64,000 nt of DNA from Streptomyces sp. cf386. Its GTDB lineage: Bacteria > Actinomycetota > Actinomycetes > Streptomycetales > Streptomycetaceae. The position numbers were made by a program, and so were the translations under genes. Below the pieces are notes generated by a model. That model had not been told where the DNA came from. It saw nothing but the letters and a program-made list of their open reading frames with translations, and searched no databases. Location: the NCBI RefSeq assembly GCF_900103585.1, contig NZ_FNHV01000030.1, forward strand, positions 29,083 through 93,082. Reading direction: 5' to 3'. This document shows, piece after piece, positions 8,732-17,875 of this stretch (its first letter is position 1; the number at the start of each line of letters is the position of its first letter).

Positions 8732-11158
8732 ATGCTTCAGGCCACACCGCTCACCGACGGATGGATCCTGCGACACCCTGAGGGCGCGGCAGCGGTGCTT
8801 CCGGCCGCCGTACCCGGCTGTGTGCACACCGATCTGCTGGCGGCGGGGGTGATCCCGGACCCGTTCCTCGGGCGGGGCGAGACCGAGGTGGCCTGGGTGG
8901 GGCGACGGGACTGGACGTACGAGACCGACCTGGACACAGCGTCCGCCCATGAGCAGACCGACCTGGTCTTCGACGGGCTCGACACCGTCGCCGAGATCTC
9001 GCTCGACGGCCAACTCCTCGGCCGGGTACGGAACATGCACCGCTCGTACCGCTTCGACGTGACCGGGCTGAGCGGGCGGCTCTCGGTGCGTTTCGTCTCC
9101 GCGTATGCCGAGGCCGAGGCCGTGCGCGGCAAGCTGGGCGAGCGGCCCGCCGCCTATGCCGAGCCCTACCAGTACCTCCGCAAGATGGCCTGCTCCTTCG
9201 GCTGGGACTGGGGGCCGACGCTGGTGACGGCCGGGATCTGGCGGCCGGTGCGGATGGAGCAGTGGTCGACGGCACGGATCGCCCGGGTGCGGCCCCTGGT
9301 GTCCGTCGAACAGGGCACGGGACACGTCGAGTTGGCGGTCGACGTCGAGCGGACCCGGGTCGAGGCGCCGCTCACCGTCGAGGCGACGGTCGGCGGGGTG
9401 CGGGCGCGGGCGGAGGTCGACGGGGCGAGTGGGGTCGTGCGGCTGGACGTGCCGGACGTACGGCTGTGGTGGCCGCGTGGATACGGCGAACAGCCGCTGT
9501 ACGACGTCGAGTTGGTGCTCCTGCACGGCGAGGACACCTTGGACCTGTGGCGACGGCGGATCGGCTTCCGGACCGTCGAGCTGGATCGCCGGGCCGACGC
9601 CCACGGCACCGGGTTCACCCTCGTCGTCAACGGCGAGCGGCTGTTCGCGCGGGGCGTCAACTGGATCCCGGACGACGTGTTCCCGTCCCGGGTGACCCGT
9701 GAGCGGTACCGGGAGCGGCTGCGGCAGGCGGCCGATGCGGGCGTCGATCTCGTACGGGTCTGGGGTGGCGGGATCTATGAGAGCGAGGACTTCTACGACG
9801 CCTGCGACGAGATGGGGCTGCTGGTGTGGCAGGACTTCCCGTTCGCGTGCGCGGCCTATCCGGAGGAGCAGCCGTTGCGCGGGGAGGTGGAGGCCGAGGC
9901 CCGCGAGAACGTCGTACGGCTGATGCCGCATCCCTCGCTGGTGCTGTGGAACGGCAACAACGAGAACCTGTGGGGGTTCCGGGACTGGGGCTGGGAGCCC
10001 CGGCTGGCCGGGGACTCCTGGGGCGAGGGGTACTACCTGGGCGTACTGCCGCGCGTGGTGGCCGAGTTGGATCCGACGCGGCCGTACACGGCGGGGAGTC
10101 CCTGGTCCGGTTCGTGGGAGCGGCATCCGAACGATCCGGCGCACGGCACGCATCACTCCTGGGAGGTCTGGAACCGGGAGGACTACGCCGAGTACCGCGC
10201 GAACGTGCCGCGATTCGTGGCCGAGTTCGGCTGGCAGGCGCCGCCCGCGTACGCCACGCTGCGGCGGGCGCTGCCCGGTGAGGAGCTCGCGGCGGACTCC
10301 CCCGGCATGCTGCACCACCAGAAGGCCGAGGACGGGAACGGGAAGCTGAGGCGGGGCCTGGAGCGGCATTTCGCCTTTCCCCAGGGGAATTTCCAGGGGA
10401 ATTTCGAGGGGGACCCCAAGAGCGACTTCGATCGCTGGCACTACCTCACGCAGGTCAATCAGGCGCGGGCCGTGGCGGCCGGGATCGAGCACTGGCGGTC
10501 GCACTGGCCGGTGTGCGCGGGCACGGTCGTCTGGCAGCTCAACGACTGCTGGCCGGTGACGTCCTGGGCGGCGATCGACGGGGACGGGCGGGAGAAGCCG
10601 CTCTACCACGAGCTGCGGCGGCTGTACGCCGACCGGTTGCTGACGCTTCAAGTGCGGGAGCGAGGGCTGATGTTGGCCGTCGTCAATCAGGCCGCCGGGG
10701 AGTGGGCGGGGGCGGTGCTGCTGCGGCGGATGTCGGTCGAGGGGGTGGTGGCCGGGGAGGCGAGTGTGGGGTTCGGTGCGGAGGGGCGGGCGGTGGCTCT
10801 GGTCGCCGTACCGAAGGAGCTGGAGCCTGTCGGGCCGAAGGAGTTCCTGGTGGCGGACGCGGACGGTCTGCGGGCCGTGCACTTCCCCGCGCCGGATCGG
10901 GAAGTGCCGTATCCCCGGCCGGAGTTCGAGGTGGCGATCGTGCCCGGTGGCATCAAGGTGACGGCCCGCACCCTCGTCCGGGATCTACTGCTCCAGGCCG
11001 ACCGGCTGCATCCGGACGCGCGGGCGGACCGAGGGCTCGTCACGCTGCTGCCCGGCGAAGAGGTGACCATCGGTGTGCACGGCTGGGAGACTCCTGACGC
11101 CAACGCCAACGCCAACGCCGCCCGGTCCGCCCTGTACTGCATGGAGCCCGCCCGATGA
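8732..11158 (+). CDS. GH2 family beta-mannosidase
   Basis: A cytoplasmic glycosidase of 808 aa, without a signal peptide, that removes terminal beta-D-mannose from imported oligosaccharides. AGGAG lies eight bases before the ATG. An N-terminal jelly-roll domain (about 1-190, with PAAVPGCVHTDLLAAGVIPDP) is followed by an Ig-like domain and the TIM barrel from about 300. The acid/base glutamate is in LVLWNGNNENLWG (about residue 411). The nucleophile glutamate is in RFVAEFGWQAPPAY (about 497). VNWIPDDVFPSRVTRERYR and VRVWGGGIYESEDFYDACDE are typical of the mannosidase branch of GH2. Its stop overlaps the LacI gene by four bases. Confidence 0.94.
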   Translation: MLQATPLTDGWILRHPEGAAAVLPAAVPGCVHTDLLAAGVIPDPFLGRGETEVAWVGRRDWTYETDLDTASAHEQTDLVFDGLDTVAEISLDGQLLGRVRNMHRSYRFDVTGLSGRLSVRFVSAYAEAEAVRGKLGERPAAYAEPYQYLRKMACSFGWDWGPTLVTAGIWRPVRMEQWSTARIARVRPLVSVEQGTGHVELAVDVERTRVEAPLTVEATVGGVRARAEVDGASGVVRLDVPDVRLWWPRGYGEQPLYDVELVLLHGEDTLDLWRRRIGFRTVELDRRADAHGTGFTLVVNGERLFARGVNWIPDDVFPSRVTRERYRERLRQAADAGVDLVRVWGGGIYESEDFYDACDEMGLLVWQDFPFACAAYPEEQPLRGEVEAEARENVVRLMPHPSLVLWNGNNENLWGFRDWGWEPRLAGDSWGEGYYLGVLPRVVAELDPTRPYTAGSPWSGSWERHPNDPAHGTHHSWEVWNREDYAEYRANVPRFVAEFGWQAPPAYATLRRALPGEELAADSPGMLHHQKAEDGNGKLRRGLERHFAFPQGNFQGNFEGDPKSDFDRWHYLTQVNQARAVAAGIEHWRSHWPVCAGTVVWQLNDCWPVTSWAAIDGDGREKPLYHELRRLYADRLLTLQVRERGLMLAVVNQAAGEWAGAVLLRRMSVEGVVAGEASVGFGAEGRAVALVAVPKELEPVGPKEFLVADADGLRAVHFPAPDREVPYPRPEFEVAIVPGGIKVTARTLVRDLLLQADRLHPDARADRGLVTLLPGEEVTIGVHGWETPDANANANAARSALYCMEPAR

Positions 11159-12189
11159 CCGCCCTGCCGAGTCCTCGCGTCACCATCAAGGACGTCGCCG
11201 CCCGGGCCGGTGTGTCCAAGGGCGCCGTGTCCCTCGCCTTCAACCACAAGCCGGGGCTGTCGGAGGCGACCCGGGACCGGATCTTCCAGGCCGCCCGGGA
11301 GTTGGGCTGGGCGCCGAACCTGACGGCGCGGACGCTGGCCGGGTCGCGGGTGGACGTGGTGGGTCTGGCGATCTGCCGGCCGGCCCGGCTGCTCGGTCTC
11401 GAACCCTTCTACATGGAGTTCGTCTCGGGAGTGGAGAGCGTCCTGGCCGAGCACTCCTGCTCGCTGTTGCTGCGGCTCGTGCGGAACGTGGAGGAGGAGG
11501 TGGGACTGCAGGAGGCCTGGTGGCGGGGGCGGCAGATCGGTGGGTCGATCCTGGTCGACTTCCGGCCCGACGATCCCCGGGTGCCGGCGGTCGAGCGGCT
11601 CGGGATGCCGGTGGTGGCGGTCGGGAACCCGTCGCTCACGGGCGAGCTGACGTCGGTGTGGACCGACGACGCGACGGCCGTGACGGAGGCGGTGCGGTAT
11701 CTGGCCGCGCTGGGGCATCGGCGGATCGCGCGGGTCGGGGGTGCGGCGGCTCTCGGGCACACCTCGATCCGTACGGCCGCCTTCGACGAGGCGGCACGGG
11801 GTCTGGAGCTGGCGGGGGCATGGCAGGTCGCGACCGACTTCTCGGGCGACGCGGGCGCCCGGGCCACGCGGTCCCTGCTGACGGCGTCCCCGCCGGACCG
11901 GCCGACGGCGATCGTGTACGACAACGACATCATGGCGGTGGCCGGGTTGTCGGTGGCGGCCGAGATGGGGCTGTCGGTGCCGGGGGATGTCTCGCTGCTG
12001 GCGTGGGACGACTCGCAGCTGTGCCGGCTCACGCATCCGACGCTGTCGGCGATGAGCCATGACGTGCACGGATTCGGGGCGGATGTGGCGCGGACGCTGT
12101 TCGGGGTGATCACGGGCGACGGGCCGGGATCGCATCCCGTGCCCACTCCCGTACTGACTCCGAGGGGGTCGACGGCACCCCCGAGGTGA
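11155..12189 (+). CDS. LacI family transcriptional regulator
   Basis: A sugar-responsive repressor of 344 aa, coupled by an ATGA overlap to the beta-mannosidase. The HTH at about residues 8-55 reads VTIKDVAARAGVSKGAVSLAF and continues to a hinge helix, LTARTLAGSRVDVVGL. The periplasmic-binding-protein-like effector domain follows: LGMPVVAVGNPSL, YLAALGHRRIARVGG, PTAIVYDNDIMAVAG and LLAWDDSQLCRLTHPTLSAM. It presumably controls the mannosidase and divergent importer through the palindromes at 8640-8664. It may also act at the matching GACAACGTTGTC sites at 32273 and 49980. Confidence 0.94.
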   Translation: MTALPSPRVTIKDVAARAGVSKGAVSLAFNHKPGLSEATRDRIFQAARELGWAPNLTARTLAGSRVDVVGLAICRPARLLGLEPFYMEFVSGVESVLAEHSCSLLLRLVRNVEEEVGLQEAWWRGRQIGGSILVDFRPDDPRVPAVERLGMPVVAVGNPSLTGELTSVWTDDATAVTEAVRYLAALGHRRIARVGGAAALGHTSIRTAAFDEAARGLELAGAWQVATDFSGDAGARATRSLLTASPPDRPTAIVYDNDIMAVAGLSVAAEMGLSVPGDVSLLAWDDSQLCRLTHPTLSAMSHDVHGFGADVARTLFGVITGDGPGSHPVPTPVLTPRGSTAPPR

Positions 12190-12271
12190 CACTCGAAGCG
12201 AACCCCGGAGCGAACCCCGAAGTGACCCCCGGGGTGTGACCTTCGCCGCTCCCGCCCCCAGGACTGTGCAG

Positions 12272-12315
12272 CTACGTTACCCGTAAGTAGCATGGGCACC
12301 TGAGCGCGCGCTCAG
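12272..12315 (+). promoter_or_regulatory. Promoter region of fadAB with two palindromes
   Basis: CTACGTTACCCGTAAGTAG (12272-12290) contains TTAC-CC-GTAA flanked by CTAC and GTAG. It is followed by CTGAGCGCGCGCTCAG (12300-12315), a perfect 16-base palindrome. TTAC/GTAA palindromes near fatty-acid genes in actinobacteria are often TetR-family sites. No regulator gene is adjacent. Confidence 0.45.
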
Positions 12316-12363
12316 CGTGCCGCGCAGCAGTAGTGCCATCCCGCACCCTGGAGGAGAGCCATC

Positions 12364-13590
12364 GTGCCTCGTACCGTCAGGGATGTCGTCTTCGTAGACG
12401 GCGTCCGCACCCCGTTCGGCAAGGCGGGCCCGAAGGGCATCTACCACGAGACCCGCGCCGACGACCTCGTCGTGAAGGCGATCCGGGAGCTGCTGCGCCG
12501 CAACCCCGGTCTCGACCCGAAGCAGATCGACGAGGTCGCCATCGCCGCGACCACGCAGATCGGTGACCAGGGCCTGACCCTCGGCCGCACCGCGGGCATC
12601 CTCGCCGGTCTCCCCCAGTCGGTCCCCGGCTACTCGATCGACCGCATGTGTGCCGGCGCGCTGACCGCCGTCACCTCCGTCGCGGGCTCCATCGCCTTCG
12701 GCGCCTACGACGCCGTCATCGCCGGTGGTGTCGAGCACATGGGCCGCCACCCGATGGGCGAGGGCGTGGACCCGAACCCGCGCTTCGTCAGCGAGAAGCT
12801 GGTCGACGAGTCCGCCCTGTTCATGGGCATGACCGCCGAGAACCTGCACGACCGCTACCCGACGATCACCAAGCTGCGCGCCGACGAGTACGCGGTGCGC
12901 TCGCAGGAGAAGGCCGCCAAGGCGTACGCCAACGGCAAGATCCAGCAGGACCTGGTGCCGATCTCGGTCCGCCGCACCAACGCCGAGGCCGGTGAGACGG
13001 GCTGGGGCCTGGTCACCGCCGACGAGCCGATGCGCCCGGGCACCACGCTGGAGAACCTGACCGGCCTGAAGACCCCGTTCCGCGTCCACGGCCGGGTCAC
13101 CGCCGGTAACGCGGCCGGTCTGAACGACGGCGCCACCGCGTCGATCATCGCGAGCGAGGACTTCGCCCGCGAGAACAACCTGCCGGTCAAGATGCGCCTC
13201 GTCTCCTACGCCTTCGCGGGCGTCGAGCCGGAGGTCATGGGCTACGGCCCGATCCCGGCCACGGAGAAGGCCCTCGCCAAGGCAGGCCTGTCCATCGAGG
13301 ACATCAACCTCTTCGAGATCAACGAGGCCTTCGCGGTCCAGGTCCTCGCCTTCCTGGAGCACTACGGCATCGCCGACGACGACGCCCGCGTCAACCAGTA
13401 CGGCGGCGCCATCGCGTACGGTCACCCGCTGGCCTCCTCCGGCGTCCGGCTGATGACTCAGCTGGCCCGCCAGTTCGAGGAGCAGCCGGAGGTCCGCTAC
13501 GGCCTCACCACCATGTGCGTCGGCTTCGGCATGGGCGCGACGGTCATCTGGGAGAACCCGCACCACAAGGACGCCGGAGGCGACAAGTGA
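12364..13590 (+). CDS. fadA: Acetyl-CoA C-acyltransferase (3-ketoacyl-CoA thiolase)
   Basis: It catalyses the thiolytic last step of fatty-acid beta-oxidation in the cytoplasm. In 408 aa, the nucleophilic cysteine is C96 in YSIDRMCAGALTAV. The motif LFEINEAFAVQVLAF is intact, the catalytic histidine is in YGHPLASSGVRLM (about residue 353) and the second cysteine is in LTTMCVGFGMGATVIWE (about 385). The GTG at 12364 has GGAGGAGA upstream. Its stop overlaps the GTG of fadB by four bases, so thiolase and multifunctional enzyme are made together. Confidence 0.96.
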   Translation: MPRTVRDVVFVDGVRTPFGKAGPKGIYHETRADDLVVKAIRELLRRNPGLDPKQIDEVAIAATTQIGDQGLTLGRTAGILAGLPQSVPGYSIDRMCAGALTAVTSVAGSIAFGAYDAVIAGGVEHMGRHPMGEGVDPNPRFVSEKLVDESALFMGMTAENLHDRYPTITKLRADEYAVRSQEKAAKAYANGKIQQDLVPISVRRTNAEAGETGWGLVTADEPMRPGTTLENLTGLKTPFRVHGRVTAGNAAGLNDGATASIIASEDFARENNLPVKMRLVSYAFAGVEPEVMGYGPIPATEKALAKAGLSIEDINLFEINEAFAVQVLAFLEHYGIADDDARVNQYGGAIAYGHPLASSGVRLMTQLARQFEEQPEVRYGLTTMCVGFGMGATVIWENPHHKDAGGDK

Positions 13591-15713
13591 GCACCACCGA
13601 ACTCCTGAAGGGCGCCGCCGAGCTGTTCCCGGACGAGGTCGTGACGTCCGCGCACGTACGCCACCTCGACCTGCCGTTCGGCGCCGGGCGCTTCGCGCTC
13701 ATCACGCTGGACAACGGCTTCGACCACACCAAGCCGACCACCTTCGGCCCGCAGTCGCTGGCGAACCTCAACACCGCCATCGACCAGGTCGAGGCGGAGG
13801 CCGCGGCCGGCGACATCGTCGGTGTCGGCATCACCGGCAAGCCGTTCATCTTCGCGGTCGGCGCCGACCTCAAGGGCGTCGAGCTGCTGAAGGAGCACAA
13901 GGACGCGCTGGCCATCGGCAAGGGCGGCCACGAGGTCTTCAAGCGGCTGTCCGGCCTCGCGGTCCCGACCTTCGCGTACTACAACGGTGCCGCCATGGGC
14001 GGTGGCGTCGAGGTCGGTCTGCACTGCAAGTACCGCACCGTGTCGAAGGCGCTCCCGGCGTTCTCGCTTCCCGAGGTCTTCCTCGGTCTGGTCCCCGGCT
14101 GGGGCGGCTGCACGATCCTTCCGAACCTGATCGGCGCCGACAAGGCCGTCTCGGTGATCATCGAGAACAGCCTCAACCAGAACAAGCAGCTCAAGGGCCA
14201 GCAGGTCTTCGACCTGGGCATCGCCGACGCGATCTTCGAGGGCGCCGACTTCCTGGAGCAGTCGCTGATCTGGACGGCGAACGTCCTCAAGGGCGACGTC
14301 GAGGTCGAGCGTCCGGTGATCGACCGCGGTGAGGCCTGGGACCAGGCCGTCGCCAAGGGCCGCTTCATCGCGGACAGCAAGGTGCACGGCGCCGCTCCGG
14401 CCGCCTACCGCGCCCTCGACATCATCGCCGCCGCCAAGAACGGCGACCTGCAGCAGGGTTACGACGCCGAGGACAAGGCCCTCGCCGACCTGATCATGGG
14501 TGGCGAACTGCGCTCCGGCATCTACGCCTTCAACCTGGTGCAGAAGCGCGGCAAGCGCCCGGCCGGCGCCCCGGACAAGAACCTGGCGCGCCCGGTCACC
14601 AAGGTCGGCGTCGTCGGCGCCGGTCTGATGGCCTCCCAGCTCGCGCTGCTCTTCCTGCGCCGCCTGGAGGTCCCGGTCGTCCTCACGGACATCGACCAGG
14701 AGCGCGTCGACAAGGGTGTGGGCTACGTCCACGCCGAGATCGAGAAGCTGCTCGGCAAGGGCCGTATCAACCAGGACAAGGCCAACCGCCTCAAGGCCCT
14801 GGTCAGCGGTGTGCTGGACAAGGCCGAGGGCTTCGCGGACGCGGACTTCATCATCGAGGCCGTGTTCGAGGAGATCGGCGTCAAGCAGCAGGTGTTCGCG
14901 GAGGTCGAGGCGGTCGCCCCGGCGCACGCGATCTTCGCGACGAACACCTCCTCCCTCTCCGTCTCGGAGATGGCGTCGAAGCTCAAGAACCCCGAGCGGG
15001 TCGTGGGCTTCCACTTCTTCAACCCGGTCGCGGTCCTTCCGCTGCTGGAGATCGTCCGCGGTGAGAAGACGGACGACGCCTCGCTGGCCACGGCCTTCGC
15101 CGTCGCCAAGAAGCTGAAGAAGACCGCGGTCCTCACCAAGGACGCCCCGGCGTTCGTCGTGAACCGCATCCTCACCCGCTTCATGGGCGAGATCCAGAAC
15201 GTCATCGACGAGGGCACGTCCGTCGAGGTCGCGGAGAAGGCGGTCGAGCCGCTGGGTCTGCCGATGTCGCCGCTGGTACTCCTGGAGCTGGTCGGTCCCG
15301 CGATCGGTCTGCACGTCTCCGAGACCCTCAACCGGGCCTTCCCGGAGCGCTTCACGGTCTCCCCGAACCTCGCGGCCGTCGTCAAGGCGGGCAAGCGCGG
15401 CTTCTACGTCTACGACTCCGGCAAGCCGGAGCTGGACCCCGAGGTCGCCGCGCTGCTGAAGCAGGGCGATGTCGTCCTGACCGAGGAGCAGGTCCGCGAC
15501 CGCGTCCTGGACGCGGTGGCCCAGGAGATCGGTCTGATGCTCGACGAGGGCGTCGTCGCCGAGGCCCAGGACATCGACCTCTGCCTGATCACGGGCGCCG
15601 GCTGGCCCTTCCACCTGGGCGGCATCACGCCGTACCTGGACCGCGAGGGTGTCTCCGAGCGCGTGAACGGCAAGAAGTTCCTGGCGCCGGGCGTGGCGAG
15701 CGTCCCCGCGTAA
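13587..15713 (+). CDS. fadB: Multifunctional fatty-acid oxidation enzyme (enoyl-CoA hydratase / 3-hydroxyacyl-CoA dehydrogenase)
   Basis: The start is the GTG at 13587 with GGAGG upstream and GTGA overlap with fadA; earlier in-frame codons lie inside fadA. The 708-aa protein has an N-terminal crotonase domain (about 15-200: oxyanion-hole regions FIFAVGADLKGVELL and YYNGAAMGGGVEVGLHC, then PEVFLGLVPGWGG). It is followed by a 3-hydroxyacyl-CoA dehydrogenase with a Rossmann motif, VGVVGAGLMASQLALL (about 337-352). The catalytic histidine is in RVVGFHFFNPVAVLPLLEIV (about 475), and two C-terminal 3HCDH repeats follow. It performs steps two and three of beta-oxidation and channels product to the thiolase. 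Confidence 0.95.
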   Translation: MSTTELLKGAAELFPDEVVTSAHVRHLDLPFGAGRFALITLDNGFDHTKPTTFGPQSLANLNTAIDQVEAEAAAGDIVGVGITGKPFIFAVGADLKGVELLKEHKDALAIGKGGHEVFKRLSGLAVPTFAYYNGAAMGGGVEVGLHCKYRTVSKALPAFSLPEVFLGLVPGWGGCTILPNLIGADKAVSVIIENSLNQNKQLKGQQVFDLGIADAIFEGADFLEQSLIWTANVLKGDVEVERPVIDRGEAWDQAVAKGRFIADSKVHGAAPAAYRALDIIAAAKNGDLQQGYDAEDKALADLIMGGELRSGIYAFNLVQKRGKRPAGAPDKNLARPVTKVGVVGAGLMASQLALLFLRRLEVPVVLTDIDQERVDKGVGYVHAEIEKLLGKGRINQDKANRLKALVSGVLDKAEGFADADFIIEAVFEEIGVKQQVFAEVEAVAPAHAIFATNTSSLSVSEMASKLKNPERVVGFHFFNPVAVLPLLEIVRGEKTDDASLATAFAVAKKLKKTAVLTKDAPAFVVNRILTRFMGEIQNVIDEGTSVEVAEKAVEPLGLPMSPLVLLELVGPAIGLHVSETLNRAFPERFTVSPNLAAVVKAGKRGFYVYDSGKPELDPEVAALLKQGDVVLTEEQVRDRVLDAVAQEIGLMLDEGVVAEAQDIDLCLITGAGWPFHLGGITPYLDREGVSERVNGKKFLAPGVASVPA

Positions 15714-15726
15714 GCGCTCCGCTGTG

Positions 15727-15774
15727 AACGCCGGTGCCCCGCATGCCTGCTGGTGTGCGGGGCACCGGCGTTTT
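15727..15774 (+). terminator. Strong intrinsic terminator of fadAB
   Basis: AACGCCGGTGCCCCGCA (15727-15743) pairs perfectly with TGCGGGGCACCGGCGTT (15756-15772) around a 12-base loop and ends in TTTT. It begins 14 bases after the fadB stop. Confidence 0.9.
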
Positions 15775-15848
15775 CACTCGCCGGTCGCGCGACGCGACGG
15801 GTCGACGGGCTCGTCGAGGGCGACGTGGTTGACGTGGGTGACGAGGCC

Positions 15849-16865
15849 CTAGACCTCCCGCCACGCCTCCAGCGCCAGCCCCGGCTCGTCCTTGCGCCGA
15901 GTGACCAGCAGCTGTCCCGTCGACGGCGACAACGTGGCCGCGACCACCCGCTCGTCCTCGTCCAGGGCCAGGGCGACCACCGCGTCCGCCGGCAGCTGCG
16001 GCCCCGACTCGGTCCACCACGCGCCCGCCGACTCCTGCTCCGTCGGATACGCGGCGAAGGCGACCCGGCCGCTCGCCGAGCGCTGGGCGAGCAGCGTGCA
16101 GTCGTGGTCGTCCAGCTCACAGCGGATCGCGGAGACCGGGCCGGGGCCGGCCGAGGCCAGCAAGGTGACCGGCTTGGTGCCGGGGCGCCAGGCGCACAGG
16201 TCGCCGGAGTCGTCGGCGTAGAAGAGGGTGGTGTGGTCCGCGGAGGTGGCCAGGGCCTGCAGGGTGCCCGGGCGGACCGGGGTCTCCATCGCCTCCTCCA
16301 GGACCGGCACGCTGCCCGGCTTCTCCTGCCGCCAGTGCAGGAGGGCGCCGGGAACGGCGGCATACAGCTCGACCAGCCCCGACTCCCCCGTCACGGCGGC
16401 CAGTCGGTCGTCGACCTCGCGTCCCTTGAGGTCGCGCCACGGACCCCAGCCGCCCACCTCCTTCTGGCCGCGCATGCTCACTCCGCCCGCCTTGTTGCGT
16501 ACGAAGACATGGGAGCGTCCCTGCGCGTCGACCGTGACGGCCGGTGTGCCGGTGCGGTCGCCGCTGCTGTCCGGGTGGCCGATGGAGATCCAGTCCAGGG
16601 CGGCCAGGCGCGGGCGGAAGTGCGTGGAGTGGACCAGGCCCGCCTCGCCCGGCTTGGTGGGCCGCCAGCCGGCCAGATGGGCATAGGCGTCGGCGCCCTG
16701 GCCCACCGCGGGGCCGGGGCGCAGCTTCTGGTCGCCGCCGACCTTGCGCGGGGTTTCCCAGGGGCCGCCTGGTCCGAGTTCCGCCCGGCACAGGACGGCG
16801 TCGTCGGTCGGCAGATAGACGCTGAGGCGGCCGTCGCGGCCGCGGATGAGCCAGTCGCCGTTCAC
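15849..16865 (-). CDS. Hypothetical protein with probable beta-propeller repeats
   Basis: A 338-aa protein without signal peptide or membrane segment. Its sequence is rich in Trp and Gly and shows irregular repeats of the kind seen in lectin-like or photolyase-free beta-propellers. Examples are GPGGPWETPRKVGG, TGTPAVTVDAQGRSHVFVRN, KEVGGWGPWRDLKGREVDDRLA and TLFYADDSGDLCAWRPG. The motif pattern of a verb-like strand (SHVFVRN, LVELYAAV, TTLFYAD) about every 45 residues suggests six or seven blades. It stands alone, divergent from the dehydrogenase gene and facing the fadAB terminator. No enzyme function can be assigned; carbohydrate or protein binding is a guess from fold type. Confidence 0.75.
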   Translation of the reverse strand: MNGDWLIRGRDGRLSVYLPTDDAVLCRAELGPGGPWETPRKVGGDQKLRPGPAVGQGADAYAHLAGWRPTKPGEAGLVHSTHFRPRLAALDWISIGHPDSSGDRTGTPAVTVDAQGRSHVFVRNKAGGVSMRGQKEVGGWGPWRDLKGREVDDRLAAVTGESGLVELYAAVPGALLHWRQEKPGSVPVLEEAMETPVRPGTLQALATSADHTTLFYADDSGDLCAWRPGTKPVTLLASAGPGPVSAIRCELDDHDCTLLAQRSASGRVAFAAYPTEQESAGAWWTESGPQLPADAVVALALDEDERVVAATLSPSTGQLLVTRRKDEPGLALEAWREV

Positions 16866-16963
16866 CTGTTCACTCTATTCGGGGTCCTGGCGGCTCTGCG
16901 GCCCGACCCCGGGCAAGCTGGATCACAGCAGCAACGTCCGTACGAGAACAGGAAGTCGACGTC

Positions 16964-17851
16964 ATGACCGACAAGCTCACCGTGAGCGTTCTGGGCACCG
17001 GCATCATGGGCGCCGCGATGGCCCGCAACCTGGTCAAGGCAGGACACACCGTCCGCGCCTGGAACCGCACCCGCGCCAAGGCCGAGCCCCTTGCCGCCGA
17101 CGGCGCGACCGTCACCGACACCCCCGCCGAGGCGGTCCGGGACGCCCATGTCGTCCTGACCATGTTGTACGACGGTCCGGCGACCCTGGACGTCATGCGT
17201 GAGGCGGCGCCCGCGCTGAGCCCCGGTGCCGTCTGGGTGCAGTCGACGACCGCCGGTATCGAATCCATCGCCGGCCTGGCCGCGTTCGCCGACGAGCTCG
17301 GCCTCGTCTTCTACGACGCCCCGGTGCTCGGCACCCGTCAGCCCGCCGAGGCCGGTCAGCTCACCGTCCTTGCGGCCGGGCCGGTCGCCGGGCGGGAGAC
17401 GGTGACGCCGGTGTTCGACGCGGTCGGTGCCCGTACGGTGTGGACCGGCGAGGACGGCGGGGCGGGCACCGCGACCCGCCTCAAGCTGGTCGCCAACAGC
17501 TGGGTGCTCGCGGTCACCAACGCGGCCGGGGAGGTGCTGGCCCTCTCCAAGGCCCTCGACGTCGACCCCCAGCGCTTCTTCGAGGTGATCGACGGCGGCC
17601 CGCTCGACATGGGCTATCTGCGGGCCAAGACCGGCCTGGTGCTGAACGGCGGGCTGTCCCCGGCCCAGTTCGCCGTATCCACGGCCGCGAAGGACTCACG
17701 GCTCATCGTGGAGGCGGGCGAACGGTACGGCGTACGCCTGGACGTGGCCGAGGCGAGCGCGGAGCGCTTCGAGCGGGCGGCCGCGCTCGGGCATGGGCAC
17801 GAGGACATGGCGGCGGCGTACTTCGCGAGCTTCGAGGAGGCGGAGGGGTAG
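16964..17851 (+). CDS. NAD(P)-dependent oxidoreductase, 3-hydroxyisobutyrate dehydrogenase family
   Basis: A cytoplasmic beta-hydroxyacid dehydrogenase of 295 aa. The NAD(P)-binding motif VLGTGIMGAAMARNLVKAGH is at about residues 9-28, followed by RAWNRTRAKAEPL, where the arginines suggest NADP preference. The substrate loop DAPVLGTRQPAEAGQLTVLAAG (about 125) replaces the strict DAPVSGG consensus. The catalytic lysine is in ATRLKLVANSW (about 172). The C-terminal half is the helical 6-phosphogluconate-dehydrogenase-like domain. Members act on 3-hydroxyisobutyrate, tartronate semialdehyde, succinic semialdehyde or imines; the variant loop makes the substrate uncertain. It is followed closely by the NYN-domain gene. 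Confidence 0.9.
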   Translation: MTDKLTVSVLGTGIMGAAMARNLVKAGHTVRAWNRTRAKAEPLAADGATVTDTPAEAVRDAHVVLTMLYDGPATLDVMREAAPALSPGAVWVQSTTAGIESIAGLAAFADELGLVFYDAPVLGTRQPAEAGQLTVLAAGPVAGRETVTPVFDAVGARTVWTGEDGGAGTATRLKLVANSWVLAVTNAAGEVLALSKALDVDPQRFFEVIDGGPLDMGYLRAKTGLVLNGGLSPAQFAVSTAAKDSRLIVEAGERYGVRLDVAEASAERFERAAALGHGHEDMAAAYFASFEEAEG

Positions 17852-17875
17852 GGGGTGCCGTGCGACCCTTGCCCC

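Noticed and set aside
11070..11125. AACGCC repeats at the end of the beta-mannosidase
   Set aside because: A short Asn-Ala run (DANANANA) near the C-terminus; low complexity only, without further structure.
12185..12240. CGAACCCC/GTGACCCC repeats after the LacI gene
   Set aside because: Short imperfect repeats in an intergenic gap; no stem with a loop or recognisable element could be built.
13497..15614. Minus-strand frame of 705 codons opposite fadB
   Set aside because: Shadow frame rich in Asp/Val/Gly/Arg opposite a gene with full crotonase and dehydrogenase motifs.
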